DNA of 42,620 bases from CAZWMK01 sp964635065. GTDB taxonomy: Bacteria > Pseudomonadota > Alphaproteobacteria > Sphingomonadales > Sphingomonadaceae. The stretch lies in assembly GCA_964635065.1 (NCBI GenBank), contig CAZWMK010000008.1:1-42620 (forward strand), read 5' to 3'. Shown here piece after piece: positions 11,028-19,247 of the stretch (the first letter of the stretch is position 1; every line of letters begins with the position of its first letter). Under the pieces are notes generated by a model, which worked only from the letters and a program-made list of their open reading frames with translations, did not search any database and was not told where the DNA came from. A program made the translations under genes and the position numbers.

Positions 11028-13001
11028 ATGGCGCTCACGCATGTACATACGCCGATCCGGCTGCGTAATCTTGAAATCCGCAACCGTGTCGTGCGGTCGG
11101 CGCATGGCACGAATCTGGGTGGCGGAACGATCAACGAGGATCTGATCGCCTATCATGAAGCGCGCGCGAAAGGCGGCGTTGGGCTGACGATCATGGAAGT
11201 GATGGGTGTCCACCCCAGCGGGCCTGGGCCGCTATGTTCCTTTGACCCCGCGCTTGACGATCTTTACCCGCGCATGACCGAAAGGCTCCGTCCGCATGGC
11301 ATGAAGCTGTTCCAGCAGCTCTGGCACGCCGGGCACAATATCCTGCCCGTCGACGGCAGCCCGCCGTGGTCGGCTTCCGACATCCCCAGCCCCGCCGTCG
11401 GCATCGCACCCATTCCGATGACCAAGGGCATGATCGACACGATTGTCGATGCCTATGCTGATGCGGCGCAGAAATGCGAAAAATGGGGTCTGGACGGCGT
11501 CGAGCTGCATGGTTGCCACGGCTATCTGCCGGCGCAGTTCCTGTCACCGAACGCCAACAAGCGCACCGACGATTATGGCGGGAGTTTCGAGAACCGCGCG
11601 CGCTTCATCATGGAAATCATGGCCGCGATCCGCGCCCGCGTCAGCGATGATTTCGTCGTCGGCATCCGAGTAGCGCACGACGATACGGTCGGCGGTATCG
11701 ATGCCGATGATTACAGGCGCCTGTCGCTGATGCTGGAAGAACGTGGCCTTGTCGATTTCGTCAACGTGTCGATGGGCAATTACCACAGCTTCCCGAAGAT
11801 GATCGGCGGCATGCACGAGCCGGTTGGCTATGAACTGGCGACCAGCACGCCCGTCACCCGCGCCCTGAAAACGCCAACCATGGTGATTGGCCGTTTCCGC
11901 ACGCTGGAAGAGGCTGACGCCGTCATTCGCGCGGGCGATGCCGACATGGTGGCGATGACGCGCGCCCATATCGCCGATCCGGATCTCGTCAACAAGACAC
12001 TGGCGGGCCATCCCGAACAGGTGCGCCCGTGCATCGCCTGCAACCAGGGCTGTGTCGGCAATCTGCTTGGGCCCGCAGGAAAGCTGGGCTGCGTCGTCAA
12101 TCCGGCGGTCGGCTATGAAAAGGCGGTTGGTGATGATCGCCTGATTCCCGCAGCCACGCCCGGCAAGGTCATTGTCATCGGCGGCGGCCCGGCAGGGATG
12201 GAAGCGGCGCGCGTTGCGGCCTTGCGTGGCCATCACGTGACACTCTTCGAAGCCGAAGCTGCCCTGGGGGGGCAGCTCAAGATCGCTGCGAAAGCACCGA
12301 CGCGGCATGGCATCTTCGACATTGCAGCATGGCAGGAGCAGGAAATCTACCGTCATGGCGTCGACGTCAGGCTCAGCAGCTATGTCGATGCCGACGAAAT
12401 TATGGCCGAAGCGCCTGATGCCGTGATTGTCGCCACTGGCGCGCATCCGCGCATGGATGGTATCCAGCTGTCGAACCCTGGCGAACCGGTCGAAGGGTTC
12501 GATCACCCGAAAGTGATTTCGAGCATCGATCTTCTGACTGGTGCCAGGGCCGATCTTGGTCGTACGGCCGTGGTGATCGACGATGCCGGCCATTTCGAAG
12601 CGATCGCCGCAGCCGAACATCTGGTGTCGCGCGGCTTGTCGGTGACGTTTGTATCGCGCCATACGGCCTTTGGGCCGGGGGTCGAGACGGCGCTCATGAC
12701 CGAACCGGCGCTGCAACGCCTGTCAAAGGGGCAATGCACGGTGCTGACGCGGACGCGTGCGCTGGCTGTCGATGACGAAGGCGTACTGGTCGGGCCGACA
12801 TACCTGCCCAAAACCAGCAACCAGCGTACGCGCGTGCCGGCTGATACCGTGGTGTTCGTGTCGATCAACCGCCCCAATCGCGACCTTTATGACGTCCTCA
12901 TGGAAAAGGGTGTCAATGTCCGGGTCGTCGGCGACGCCAACACGCCGCGTTACCTGCAAATGGCGATCCGCGAAGGGCATCTGGCGGGCGCTGCCGTCTG
13001 A
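11028..13001 (+). CDS. FMN/FAD/4Fe-4S oxidoreductase, 2,4-dienoyl-CoA reductase-like
   Basis: A 657-aa, two-part flavoenzyme. The first half is an Old Yellow Enzyme TIM barrel (IRNRVVRSAHGTNLGG; HGCHGYLPAQFLSP; RTDDYGGSFENRARF). It is followed by a 4Fe-4S site with C335, C338, C342 and C355 (CxxCxxxCx12C). The second half is an FAD/NAD(P)H domain starting VIVIGGGPAGMEAARVAALRG. This layout is that of 2,4-dienoyl-CoA reductase, trimethylamine dehydrogenase and the bile-acid enoate reductases BaiCD/BaiH. It probably reduces a conjugated C=C of a cyclic or CoA-linked enone. Start ATG 11028 is preceded by GGGGAG; the open frame reaches back to 10950 without a better site. Confidence 0.9.
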   Translation: MALTHVHTPIRLRNLEIRNRVVRSAHGTNLGGGTINEDLIAYHEARAKGGVGLTIMEVMGVHPSGPGPLCSFDPALDDLYPRMTERLRPHGMKLFQQLWHAGHNILPVDGSPPWSASDIPSPAVGIAPIPMTKGMIDTIVDAYADAAQKCEKWGLDGVELHGCHGYLPAQFLSPNANKRTDDYGGSFENRARFIMEIMAAIRARVSDDFVVGIRVAHDDTVGGIDADDYRRLSLMLEERGLVDFVNVSMGNYHSFPKMIGGMHEPVGYELATSTPVTRALKTPTMVIGRFRTLEEADAVIRAGDADMVAMTRAHIADPDLVNKTLAGHPEQVRPCIACNQGCVGNLLGPAGKLGCVVNPAVGYEKAVGDDRLIPAATPGKVIVIGGGPAGMEAARVAALRGHHVTLFEAEAALGGQLKIAAKAPTRHGIFDIAAWQEQEIYRHGVDVRLSSYVDADEIMAEAPDAVIVATGAHPRMDGIQLSNPGEPVEGFDHPKVISSIDLLTGARADLGRTAVVIDDAGHFEAIAAAEHLVSRGLSVTFVSRHTAFGPGVETALMTEPALQRLSKGQCTVLTRTRALAVDDEGVLVGPTYLPKTSNQRTRVPADTVVFVSINRPNRDLYDVLMEKGVNVRVVGDANTPRYLQMAIREGHLAGAAV

Positions 13002-13006
13002 GACGG

Positions 13007-13040
13007 GCATGGGTGCAGCATGATTTTGCTGCACCCATGC
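13007..13040 (+). terminator. 14-bp perfect hairpin after the flavoenzyme gene
   Basis: GCATGGGTGCAGCA (13007-13020) pairs fully with TGCTGCACCCATGC (13027-13040) around a 6-base loop, beginning 5 bases after the stop codon. There is no U-run, so it may be a Rho-assisted or 3'-end-protecting hairpin rather than a classical terminator. Confidence 0.6.
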
Positions 13041-13135
13041 TGCACTGTGGCTGGCGCAAAAAAAACAGGCGACAGCGGCCGGTGGTCTGGACAGGATGGC
13101 CGGCCTGATTCCTTGTGGCTCTAGCAGGTGCCCTT

Positions 13136-14293
13136 ATGTCGACGCTTTGTCTGCCCCGCATCATCCGCGTCGGTGGCGGTGCGCTTGCCGAACTGCCCGA
13201 AGCGCTGCGCCAGTGCGGCCTGTCGCGGCCCTTCATCATCACCGATGGTTTTCTCGTGACTTCAGGGCTGGCGGCGCGCGTGACCGATGTGCTCGATGCG
13301 GCGGGCATGGCGTGGCGATTGTTCGACGGCGCCGTACCCGATCCCACCGTCGCGTCGGTCGATGCGGCCCTAGCCGCGCTGAAGGATGGTCACCATGACT
13401 GCATCCTTGGATTTGGCGGCGGCAGTCCCATTGACACGGCAAAGGCGGTTGCGGTCCTTGCGGTCCATCCCATGCCGATGACCGACCTCAAGGTCCCGAA
13501 CATCATCGACAGGCCGGGCCTGCCTATCATTGCGGTGCCGACAACGGCTGGGACAGGATCAGAGGCTACCCGCGTCATGATCCTCACCGATACACACAAT
13601 GACGAGAAGATGCTGTGCATGGGGCTTGGTTTTCTGCCCAGCATCGCCATCGTCGATTATGAATTGACACTGGCGAAGCCGCGCCGCCTGACCGCCGATA
13701 CCGGCATCGATTCGCTGACGCACGCCATCGAGGCTTATGTCTCGAAAAAAGCCAATCCGTTTTCAGATGCCATGGCGTTGTCCGCCATGCGGCTGATCGC
13801 GCCCAATATCCGTACCGCCTGCAATGATCCGGGTAATCATCCCGCGCGTGCCGCGATGATGCAGGGGGCGTTGCACGGCGGCATCGCCTTTTCCAATGCC
13901 TCTGTCGCGCTTGTGCATGGCATGAGTCGGCCGATTGGGGCCTTTTTCCATGTGCCGCACGGCCTGTCGAACGCGATGCTGCTCCCTGCAGTCACTGCTT
14001 TTTCGGCCCCGACCGCGCTGTCCCGCTATGCCGATTGCGCGCGCGCCATGGGCGTGGCGAAAGACGGCGAGGGCGACCAGTCGGCGGTGGCTCGGTTGAA
14101 CGAGGCACTTCTGCGGTTGAATGCCGATCTCGATGTCCCGACGCCGTCAGTTTTCGGGATCGACCGGGCGCGCTGGCACGATCTTGTTCCGGTCATGGCC
14201 GAACAGGCGCTGGCGTCGGGTTCGCCCGCCAATAATCCGCGCGTGGCCAGTGGGTCTGAGATCGAAATGCTTTATCGCGCGGTCTGGCAGTAA
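13136..14293 (+). CDS. Iron-containing (group III) alcohol dehydrogenase
   Basis: A 385-aa NAD(P)-dependent dehydrogenase of the Fe-ADH / maleylacetate-reductase-like superfamily. Visible are the nucleotide-binding GGGSPIDTAKAVAVL, the PTTAGTGSEAT loop, and the metal ligands Asp and His in TGIDSLTHAIEAYVS plus two His in VHGMSRPIGAFFHVPHG. It would oxidise an alcohol or reduce a ketone in the cytoplasm. ATG 13136 places the beta-strand IIRVGGGALAELP at the N-terminus; a GTG at 13115 in frame is an alternative. A 134-base gap with a strong hairpin separates it from the flavoenzyme, so it may have its own promoter. It ends at a strong bidirectional terminator. Confidence 0.9.
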   Translation: MSTLCLPRIIRVGGGALAELPEALRQCGLSRPFIITDGFLVTSGLAARVTDVLDAAGMAWRLFDGAVPDPTVASVDAALAALKDGHHDCILGFGGGSPIDTAKAVAVLAVHPMPMTDLKVPNIIDRPGLPIIAVPTTAGTGSEATRVMILTDTHNDEKMLCMGLGFLPSIAIVDYELTLAKPRRLTADTGIDSLTHAIEAYVSKKANPFSDAMALSAMRLIAPNIRTACNDPGNHPARAAMMQGALHGGIAFSNASVALVHGMSRPIGAFFHVPHGLSNAMLLPAVTAFSAPTALSRYADCARAMGVAKDGEGDQSAVARLNEALLRLNADLDVPTPSVFGIDRARWHDLVPVMAEQALASGSPANNPRVASGSEIEMLYRAVWQ

Positions 14294-14331
14294 AAAAAGG
14301 CCGCGCCTCGACAAGAAGCGCGGCTGTTTTT
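14292..14331. terminator. Bidirectional intrinsic terminator
   Basis: GCCGCGC (14300-14306) pairs with GCGCGGC (14318-14324), flanked by AAAAAAA on the left (14292-14298) and TTTTT on the right (14327-14331). It therefore works for both the Fe-ADH gene and the convergent SDR gene. Confidence 0.85.
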
Positions 14332-14350
14332 CAGGGCGCGGGGCGCAGGT

Positions 14351-15118
14351 TCAGTCGGCGCCGCGCCCGCCGTCGATCACCAGTTCGGCGCCGGTCATGA
14401 AGCTGGCGTCATCGCTGAGCAGGAACAGGATGCCATCGGCCACATATTCGGGCTTGCCGAGCATCCGAAGCGGCGTGCCTTCTTCGAGCGTCTGTTTGAT
14501 GCCCGGATCGCCGCCGAATTTCTCGATCAGCATGTCGGTCCAGATGACGCCGGGGTGGAGCGAATTGACGCGGATCTGAGGGGTCAATGCTGCACCTTCA
14601 AGCGCCGCGCATTTGGTCATGACCGTGACAGCGCCCTTGGTGCCGCAATAGCCGATGGCATTGGGTTCGCCGACAAGACCATTCAGCGACGACACATTGA
14701 CGATCGCGCCGCCGCGTCCCGTGCGCACCATGGCTGCCATGCCGTGCTTCATGCCAAGCCAGGGGCCATCGACGTTGATCGCCTGCATGCGATCATATTC
14801 GGCATCGCTTGTGTCCGCGATCGGTTTGTAGATGAACATGCCGGCGTTGTTCACGAGGCCGTCCAGGCCGCCAAAGCATTCGAACGTGCGCGCTATCGCA
14901 GCTTCCCAGCTTGATTCGCTGCTGACATCGTGATGCACATAGATCGCGGTGCCGCCTGCCGCCGTGATGGCAGCGACGACGGCCTCGCCCTCGGCATCAA
15001 GGATGCCAGAGACGACCACCTTTGCGCCTTCCTGTGCCAGAAGTTCGGCGGCGGTACGTCCGATGCCGCGTTCGGCGCCGGTGATGAGGATGACACGGTT
15101 CTGAAGTTTGCCCGACAT
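14351..15118 (-). CDS. Short-chain dehydrogenase/reductase (SDR A)
   Basis: A 255-aa classical SDR. The cofactor motif is TGAERGIG (residues 14-21); the structural motif is NNAG; and the catalytic set is Ser in VNVSSLNG with Tyr and Lys in YCGTK. The C-terminus has LHPGVIWTDM and SFMTGAELVIDGG. The acidic residue found after beta-2 in NAD-specific SDRs is not clear, so the cofactor is undecided. GGGGAAAG precedes the ATG. It is last in an operon behind a second SDR (21-base gap) and an NTF2-fold gene. It likely interconverts a hydroxyl and ketone of a cyclic substrate. Confidence 0.9.
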   Translation of the reverse strand: MSGKLQNRVILITGAERGIGRTAAELLAQEGAKVVVSGILDAEGEAVVAAITAAGGTAIYVHHDVSSESSWEAAIARTFECFGGLDGLVNNAGMFIYKPIADTSDAEYDRMQAINVDGPWLGMKHGMAAMVRTGRGGAIVNVSSLNGLVGEPNAIGYCGTKGAVTVMTKCAALEGAALTPQIRVNSLHPGVIWTDMLIEKFGGDPGIKQTLEEGTPLRMLGKPEYVADGILFLLSDDASFMTGAELVIDGGRGAD

Positions 15119-15139
15119 GATGCTTTCCCCTGCCCGTGC

Positions 15140-15880
15140 TTATTGCGCTGTCATGCCGCCATCGGCGAACAGCTCGGCGCCTGTCATGAAGCGCGAGCGG
15201 TCGGAGGCGAGGAACAGGATGACGCTGGCGATTTCCTCCGGCTCGGCTGGCCGGTTGAGCGGAATCGTCTTGATCCAGGCGGGATCGACGTCCTTGGTCA
15301 TCTCGGTCTTGGTGAAGGCCGGGTGCACGGTATTGACGCGGATCTGCTCTGGGCCGAATTCCAGCGCTGCCGCCTTCGCCATCAGCCGCACGCCGCCTTT
15401 GGCCCCGCCATAGGCCGAAAAGCCCGCGCCGCCGATCTTGCCGATCGTCGATGACAAAAGCACGATCGAGCCGCCATTGCCGGAACGGCGGAAGGCCGCC
15501 GCGCCGTGCTTGAGGGCCAGAAAGGTGCCGCGCAAATTGGTGGCGAGTTGCCATGCGAGATCGCTGTGCTTGCCTTCGAGCAGTGGCTGATACATGCCTG
15601 CGCCCGCATTGTTGACGAGAACATCGAGCCGGCCATGCTGGTTGAGCACGCGATCGGTCACGCGCGCCCAGTCGTCGCTTTTTGCTACGTCCTGCGCCAC
15701 AAAGCTGACCTTGCCACCTTCGGACACCAGCGTCTTTTCGGCGGCGGCGCCCTTGTCGGCATTTCGTCCGGTAATGATGATGGTCGCGCCCTCACCCGCC
15801 AGCCGCCGCGCGGTAGCAAAGCCGATGCCCTGGGCCCCGCCCGTGATGATGACCACCTTGCCTGCCAGTTCGTTTGCCAT
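15140..15880 (-). CDS. Short-chain dehydrogenase/reductase (SDR B)
   Basis: A 246-aa classical SDR with TGGAQGIG near the N-terminus, NNAGAGMY, Ser in LLSSTIGKIGG, Tyr and Lys in YGGAK, and a C-terminal SRFMTGAELFADGG. An Arg in the loop after beta-2 (TGRNADKG) is compatible with NADP(H) use. GGAAAG precedes the start. It shares the operon with SDR A, with which it is clearly homologous but diverged, so the two probably act on different positions or opposite faces of related intermediates. Confidence 0.9.
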   Translation of the reverse strand: MANELAGKVVIITGGAQGIGFATARRLAGEGATIIITGRNADKGAAAEKTLVSEGGKVSFVAQDVAKSDDWARVTDRVLNQHGRLDVLVNNAGAGMYQPLLEGKHSDLAWQLATNLRGTFLALKHGAAAFRRSGNGGSIVLLSSTIGKIGGAGFSAYGGAKGGVRLMAKAAALEFGPEQIRVNTVHPAFTKTEMTKDVDPAWIKTIPLNRPAEPEEIASVILFLASDRSRFMTGAELFADGGMTAQ

Positions 15881-15910
15881 CGACGCAGCTTTCCAGTTGG
15901 TGCCAAAATG

Positions 15911-15940
15911 AAAAGGGCGGCGCCTGTCTGGCCGCCGCCC
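15911..15940 (-). terminator. Hairpin after the NTF2-fold gene
   Basis: GGGCGGCG (15915-15922) pairs with CGCCGCCC (15933-15940). Read on the minus strand it is followed by TTTTCATTTT, so it looks like an intrinsic terminator or attenuator between the NTF2-fold gene at 15958 and SDR B. Partial read-through would lower SDR expression relative to the first gene. Confidence 0.65.
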
Positions 15941-15957
15941 TCGCCATGCCTGACGGA

Positions 15958-16371
15958 TTATTCGCCGTGCAGCACCTTGAAGGTGCGGCTCTTGAACAGC
16001 CAGTTGCCGTTGATCTTGACATATTCGTCATCATATTGGCCGCGCGGACGCAGCAGCGTGCCGTCCTTCAGTTCGGCGACTTCCGACGTGTAGACACGGC
16101 CCGTGGCGGTGTTGCCGTTGATGGTGATGATGCCGGGCGTCGTCACCATGATGACGAAGTTGAACAGGCCCATGCCGCCTTTCCAGGCTTCGATGATCGC
16201 GGCCTTGCCCGAAATATTTTCCATGCCGGGAATGGCAGGGAGTTTCCAGTTCGAATCCTCGGCCCAGGTGGCGCCCCAGATGTCGACATCGCACTGTGTC
16301 ACGCCGTCGCTGTAGGCTTCAAGCAGTTCGCGAATAGCCAGACGATCTTCGATGGGTCCGGTCGATACCAT
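15958..16371 (-). CDS. NTF2/SnoaL-fold protein, short form
   Basis: A 137-aa single cone-fold domain (IRELLEAYSDGVTQCD...WAEDSNWKLP...GKAAIIEAW...GQYDDEYVKINGNWLFKSRTFKVL). It has a Tyr at 20 but a Thr where the dehydratase-like copies here have Asp (position 25). Its FNFVIM segment has no His at the expected place. It therefore belongs to another subgroup and may have a different chemistry or a binding role. GGGGAG precedes the ATG. It lies ahead of the two SDR genes on the same strand, so I infer that it acts on the same intermediates. Confidence 0.82.
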   Translation of the reverse strand: MVSTGPIEDRLAIRELLEAYSDGVTQCDVDIWGATWAEDSNWKLPAIPGMENISGKAAIIEAWKGGMGLFNFVIMVTTPGIITINGNTATGRVYTSEVAELKDGTLLRPRGQYDDEYVKINGNWLFKSRTFKVLHGE

Positions 16372-16409
16372 GGTCAGTCTCCCCAGTTGGATACAGAAAT
16401 TTTCACGGC

Positions 16410-16421
16410 CCTATGTATAGG
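16410..16421. promoter_or_regulatory. Palindrome ahead of the NTF2/SDR operon
   Basis: CCTAT-GT-ATAGG is an exact inverted repeat about 40 bases upstream of the NTF2-fold start. On the minus strand it contains TATACA, a fair -10 box, so it may be an operator overlapping the promoter. Confidence 0.35.
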
Positions 16422-16493
16422 ACGGAAATTGCGGGCTGGAAGCCGGATAATTGGACAGAGGTGCAGTTTTGCGTTGCGCGGCCTTCAAATGCA

Positions 16494-16530
16494 GAACAGC
16501 CGCTGCGGCGCGATGCTGCAACGGCTGTTC
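16494..16530 (-). terminator. Hairpin downstream of the acyl-CoA dehydrogenase gene
   Basis: GAACAGCCG (16494-16502) is the reverse complement of CGGCTGTTC (16522-16530), with a 19-base G+C-rich loop. It begins 25 bases after the acyl-CoA dehydrogenase stop on the minus strand. It lacks a strong U-run. The rest of the 16372-16554 gap holds only the promoter-like palindrome. Confidence 0.45.
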
Positions 16531-16554
16531 GTCGATAAAGGGGCGATCGCCGGC

Positions 16555-17670
16555 TCAGGCAGCGCGCTGATAGGCCTGCAGCGCCGTCTGTCCGTCGCCC
16601 AGAAGCTTTGACAGCACAAGGATGCGCTTGTGGGCGTGGCTGACGATCAGTTCGTCCGATACGCCCATGCCGCCATGGAACTGCACCGATTCGTGACCAA
16701 TGCGCAGAGCCGCTTCGGTCACATAGGCCTTGGCGCCCGCGATGGCACGACGCTGTGCCGGGCCAGGTTCGGCGAGGGCGGCGCCATAGACCAGCGAGCG
16801 GGCCTGTTCCTGCCCGATATAGCAGGCCACCATGCGGTGCTGGATCGCCTGGAAGCTGCCGATGGTGACGCCGAACTGCTTGCGGGTCCGCAAATAGTCG
16901 AGCGTGGTTTCCATGAGCAGGCCCATGATGCCCAGCATTTCGCCACAGGCGGCCAGATGCGTCTGGTCGATTGCCGCTTCGAGGGCATCAAGGCCGCCTG
17001 AAAGGCGTGCGTCGGCGCTGACCGTGACATTGTCGAGCGTGATTTCGGCGGCCTGGGTGCCATCGGCAATGCGATAGCTGCGACGGGTCACGCCCGCTGC
17101 GTCGCCCGGCACAAGGTAAAAAGCAATGCCGTCGCGGTCGCCTGTTGCGCCACTTTCGCGCGCCGAGACGATCAGAAGATCCGCCGACGCGCCCGCCAGA
17201 ACATGCGTCTTGGCACCGTTCAGAACCACATTGCCACCATCATGGCGCGCGGTGGTGCTGACATGTGCGAGGTTGAAGCGCGCCTTGGCTTCGCTGTGGG
17301 CAAGCGCGGGTCGCGCGGCGCCGGCGATGATCTGGCCAATCCATTCCGCTTTTTGCGTATCGGTGCCGCCACGCGTGAGGAGGCCGCCTGCCAGCACGAC
17401 GCTGTCGAGAAACGGCTCGACAACAAGGCCATGGCCCAGGGCTTCGGTCACGGTAATGAGATCGACCGGTCCGCCATCGAGGCCATCGACATCCGCCGGA
17501 AACGGCAGCGCAAGCAGGCCCAGTTCGGCAAGCATCGCCCAGTTTTCCGCAGAAAAGCCGAGCGCTTCGCCGAGATAGTGGCGCCGCTTTTCAAGGTCAT
17601 AGCGGTCCAGCACGAACCGTTCCACCATGTTCTTCAGCAGCACCTGCTGTTCGTCGAGATCAAAGTTCAC
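16555..17670 (-). CDS. Acyl-CoA dehydrogenase (FAD)
   Basis: A 371-aa flavoprotein that introduces an alpha,beta double bond into an acyl-CoA, passing electrons to ETF. It shows FDLDEQQVLLKNMVERF at the N-terminus, the acyl-binding middle domain, RKQFGVTIGSFQAIQHRMVA, and FHGGMGVSDELIVSHAHKR. E340 in the last motif lines up with the catalytic Glu of FadE34/FadE-type enzymes. GTG at 17670 is preceded by AGGACAGG; longer forms starting at 17781 add residues unlike the family. It stands alone, whereas many steroid-side-chain dehydrogenases work as two different subunits; no second subunit gene is in the window. A LuxR-type regulator gene is divergent from it. Confidence 0.9.
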   Translation of the reverse strand: MNFDLDEQQVLLKNMVERFVLDRYDLEKRRHYLGEALGFSAENWAMLAELGLLALPFPADVDGLDGGPVDLITVTEALGHGLVVEPFLDSVVLAGGLLTRGGTDTQKAEWIGQIIAGAARPALAHSEAKARFNLAHVSTTARHDGGNVVLNGAKTHVLAGASADLLIVSARESGATGDRDGIAFYLVPGDAAGVTRRSYRIADGTQAAEITLDNVTVSADARLSGGLDALEAAIDQTHLAACGEMLGIMGLLMETTLDYLRTRKQFGVTIGSFQAIQHRMVACYIGQEQARSLVYGAALAEPGPAQRRAIAGAKAYVTEAALRIGHESVQFHGGMGVSDELIVSHAHKRILVLSKLLGDGQTALQAYQRAA

Positions 17671-17878
17671 AAGCCTGTCCTGACCTAGAAAGCGCCGGGG
17701 CGCCAACATCAACAGCGGTCCATAGCGGCAAAAAGGACGCTTGTGGACGCTCTGAAAAAGTATAGGGCTGATATCAGCCATGCCATGTAGGCGAAAATGC
17801 GGCAGACAGACGGGAATGGAAATGCGGCGAAACGATGCAGTCGGGCGAGTCCGCGCTGGTCAAATGCCCAACTGACCG

Positions 17879-17899
17879 CTAATCTGATTAGGCAATCAG
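17879..17899. promoter_or_regulatory. Nested inverted repeats, candidate LuxR-type operator
   Basis: CTAATC-T-GATTAG (17879-17891) overlaps CTGATT-N4-AATCAG (17884-17899). They sit in the 309-base gap between the divergent acyl-CoA dehydrogenase and LuxR-type genes, about 80 bases before the regulator start. The 21-base span is near the size of a lux box. The rest of the gap shows nothing I recognise. Confidence 0.45.
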
Positions 17900-17979
17900 G
17901 CTAACCATCCTCGAATCGGCCTGAAGGCAGGGAGTGCGCGACAATAGCCGCATTCAGCGGCAAGGAAGGGCAGTACTGC

Positions 17980-18750
17980 ATGTTCGATCCCAAAGTGGTC
18001 GATGCCATCATCATTCGCAGTCCATCCGACGTGCGTGCAGCAGCGGAAGCATTGCAGAAAGCAGTCACTGCGCTTGCCGATGTCCGCCCGGCGATCTGCC
18101 ACAATATTGCTTCCAAGCAGCCGATGGTCGATGCCGATGGTCATGTGCTCGCCTGCGACGTGTTTGGCTGGGATGCGCCCGAAGACCGCTGGTGGCAGAA
18201 TACGCGCATGGCACTGGATGCGCCTATTCCGGCGGCCTGCCGTTATGAAAGCGAACCCTTCTGGTGCAATGAACTGGGTTTTTACACGCGCCAGCAAAAC
18301 CGCCATCTTGAAGCCATCGATCTTGGCAACATGCGTGAACGGCACAAGACGGCGTCTGCCATTGTCGTGCCGGTCCATTTGCCGTTCGGCCAGATCGCGG
18401 CGGCCAGCTTTTGCCCGCATGATGCCGAAGTCACTGATCTTTCCGACATATATCAGCAACATGCCGATACCTTTGCCGTGTATGTCCGCACCTTCATTTC
18501 GGGCTATGTCAAGGTGATGTGCGCGGCGCATTGGTTGCCGCCGGGCGCGCGCCTGTCAAAGCGCGAAGTCGAATGCCTGCGTTGGGCGGCGGTCGGCAAG
18601 ACAGACCATGAAATCAGCCTGATCATGGCCCGTTCGCGCGCGACGGTGCGTTTTCACATTCATAACGCATCGGTCAAGCTCAACGCCGTCAACCGCAGTC
18701 AGACTGTGTTCAAGGCAACGCAACTCGGCTTCCTCGGCATGGTGGCCTGA
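17980..18750 (+). CDS. LuxR-family transcriptional regulator (solo)
   Basis: A 256-aa protein. The N-terminal part has Trp, Asp, Pro and a further Trp in an order reminiscent of an autoinducer-binding domain (EDRWWQNTRMALDAPIP ... ESEPFWCNELGFY). The C-terminus is a clear LuxR helix-turn-helix: LSKREVECLRWAAVGKTDHEIS then SRATVRFHIHNASVKL at about residues 190-240. AAGGAAGGG lies ahead of the ATG. No luxI-type synthase gene is near, so it is a solo that may sense a pathway compound or a signal from elsewhere. It is divergent from the acyl-CoA dehydrogenase and probably regulates it. Confidence 0.88.
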   Translation: MFDPKVVDAIIIRSPSDVRAAAEALQKAVTALADVRPAICHNIASKQPMVDADGHVLACDVFGWDAPEDRWWQNTRMALDAPIPAACRYESEPFWCNELGFYTRQQNRHLEAIDLGNMRERHKTASAIVVPVHLPFGQIAAASFCPHDAEVTDLSDIYQQHADTFAVYVRTFISGYVKVMCAAHWLPPGARLSKREVECLRWAAVGKTDHEISLIMARSRATVRFHIHNASVKLNAVNRSQTVFKATQLGFLGMVA

Positions 18751-18766
18751 CCCGCGCCCATCGGTC

Positions 18767-18794
18767 AGGCCTGTCAGGGGCAAGGCCTGTCAGG
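18767..18794. repeat. Short tandem direct repeat between convergent genes
   Basis: AGGCCTGTCAGG occurs at 18767-18778 and again at 18783-18794, a 16-base period. The second copy includes the stop codon of the zincin gene. It is probably a local duplication. Confidence 0.6.
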
Positions 18795-19188
18795 CGGCGG
18801 TTTCCTCGATCCGCGCCATATCCTCGTCCGACAAGCCGAAATGATGGCCGACCTCGTGTACCAGCACATGGGTGACGAGCGACTCGAGTGTTTCATCGCC
18901 GTCGGCCCATGCATCGAGCAGCGGGCGCCGATACAGGAAAACCATGTCGGGCAGGGCGCCCGACACGTCGACCGACCGGCCGACGCCATGGCCCTGATAG
19001 AGGCCGAGGAGGTCGAACGGTGTCTCCAGGCCCATGTCGCGCACGACATCGGCATCAGGAAAATCCTCGACGCGCAGCAGCACACCGTTCAGAAACTGGC
19101 GAAAGACCTCTGGCAGCCGTTCGACCGCCTCCTGGGCCAGACGCTCGATATCGGCAAGCGAGGGCGCATAGGTTTGACGCAGCGACAT
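18790..19188 (-). CDS. Minimal zincin metallopeptidase-like protein (PF06262 type)
   Basis: A 132-aa protein with one zinc site: H111-E112-x-x-H115 (HEVGHHFGLSDED), with an Asp/Glu-rich stretch after it that supplies the third ligand. Its length and the FLNGVLLRVEDFPD and PDMVFLYRRPL segments fit the Zincin_1 family of small bacterial gluzincins. The physiological substrate is not known for the family. It is convergent with the LuxR gene and divergent from the pterin dehydratase. Confidence 0.87.
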   Translation of the reverse strand: MSLRQTYAPSLADIERLAQEAVERLPEVFRQFLNGVLLRVEDFPDADVVRDMGLETPFDLLGLYQGHGVGRSVDVSGALPDMVFLYRRPLLDAWADGDETLESLVTHVLVHEVGHHFGLSDEDMARIEETAA

Positions 19189-19247
19189 GCCCCAGCGATA
19201 GTCGGATGCACGCGCGGGCGCAACAGGCAGGCAGGAGAAGGCCAGGC

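Noticed and set aside
13077..13107. GGCCGG ... CCGGCC inverted repeat before the Fe-ADH
   Set aside because: It is a short G+C-rich match that occurs easily by chance in this base composition and has no further support.
16440..16480. A third copy of the shared P450 promoter element (GTCCAATTATC on the minus strand before the NTF2/SDR operon)
   Set aside because: Only GTCCAA is shared and the TTGAC half is missing, so the likeness is too weak to count.
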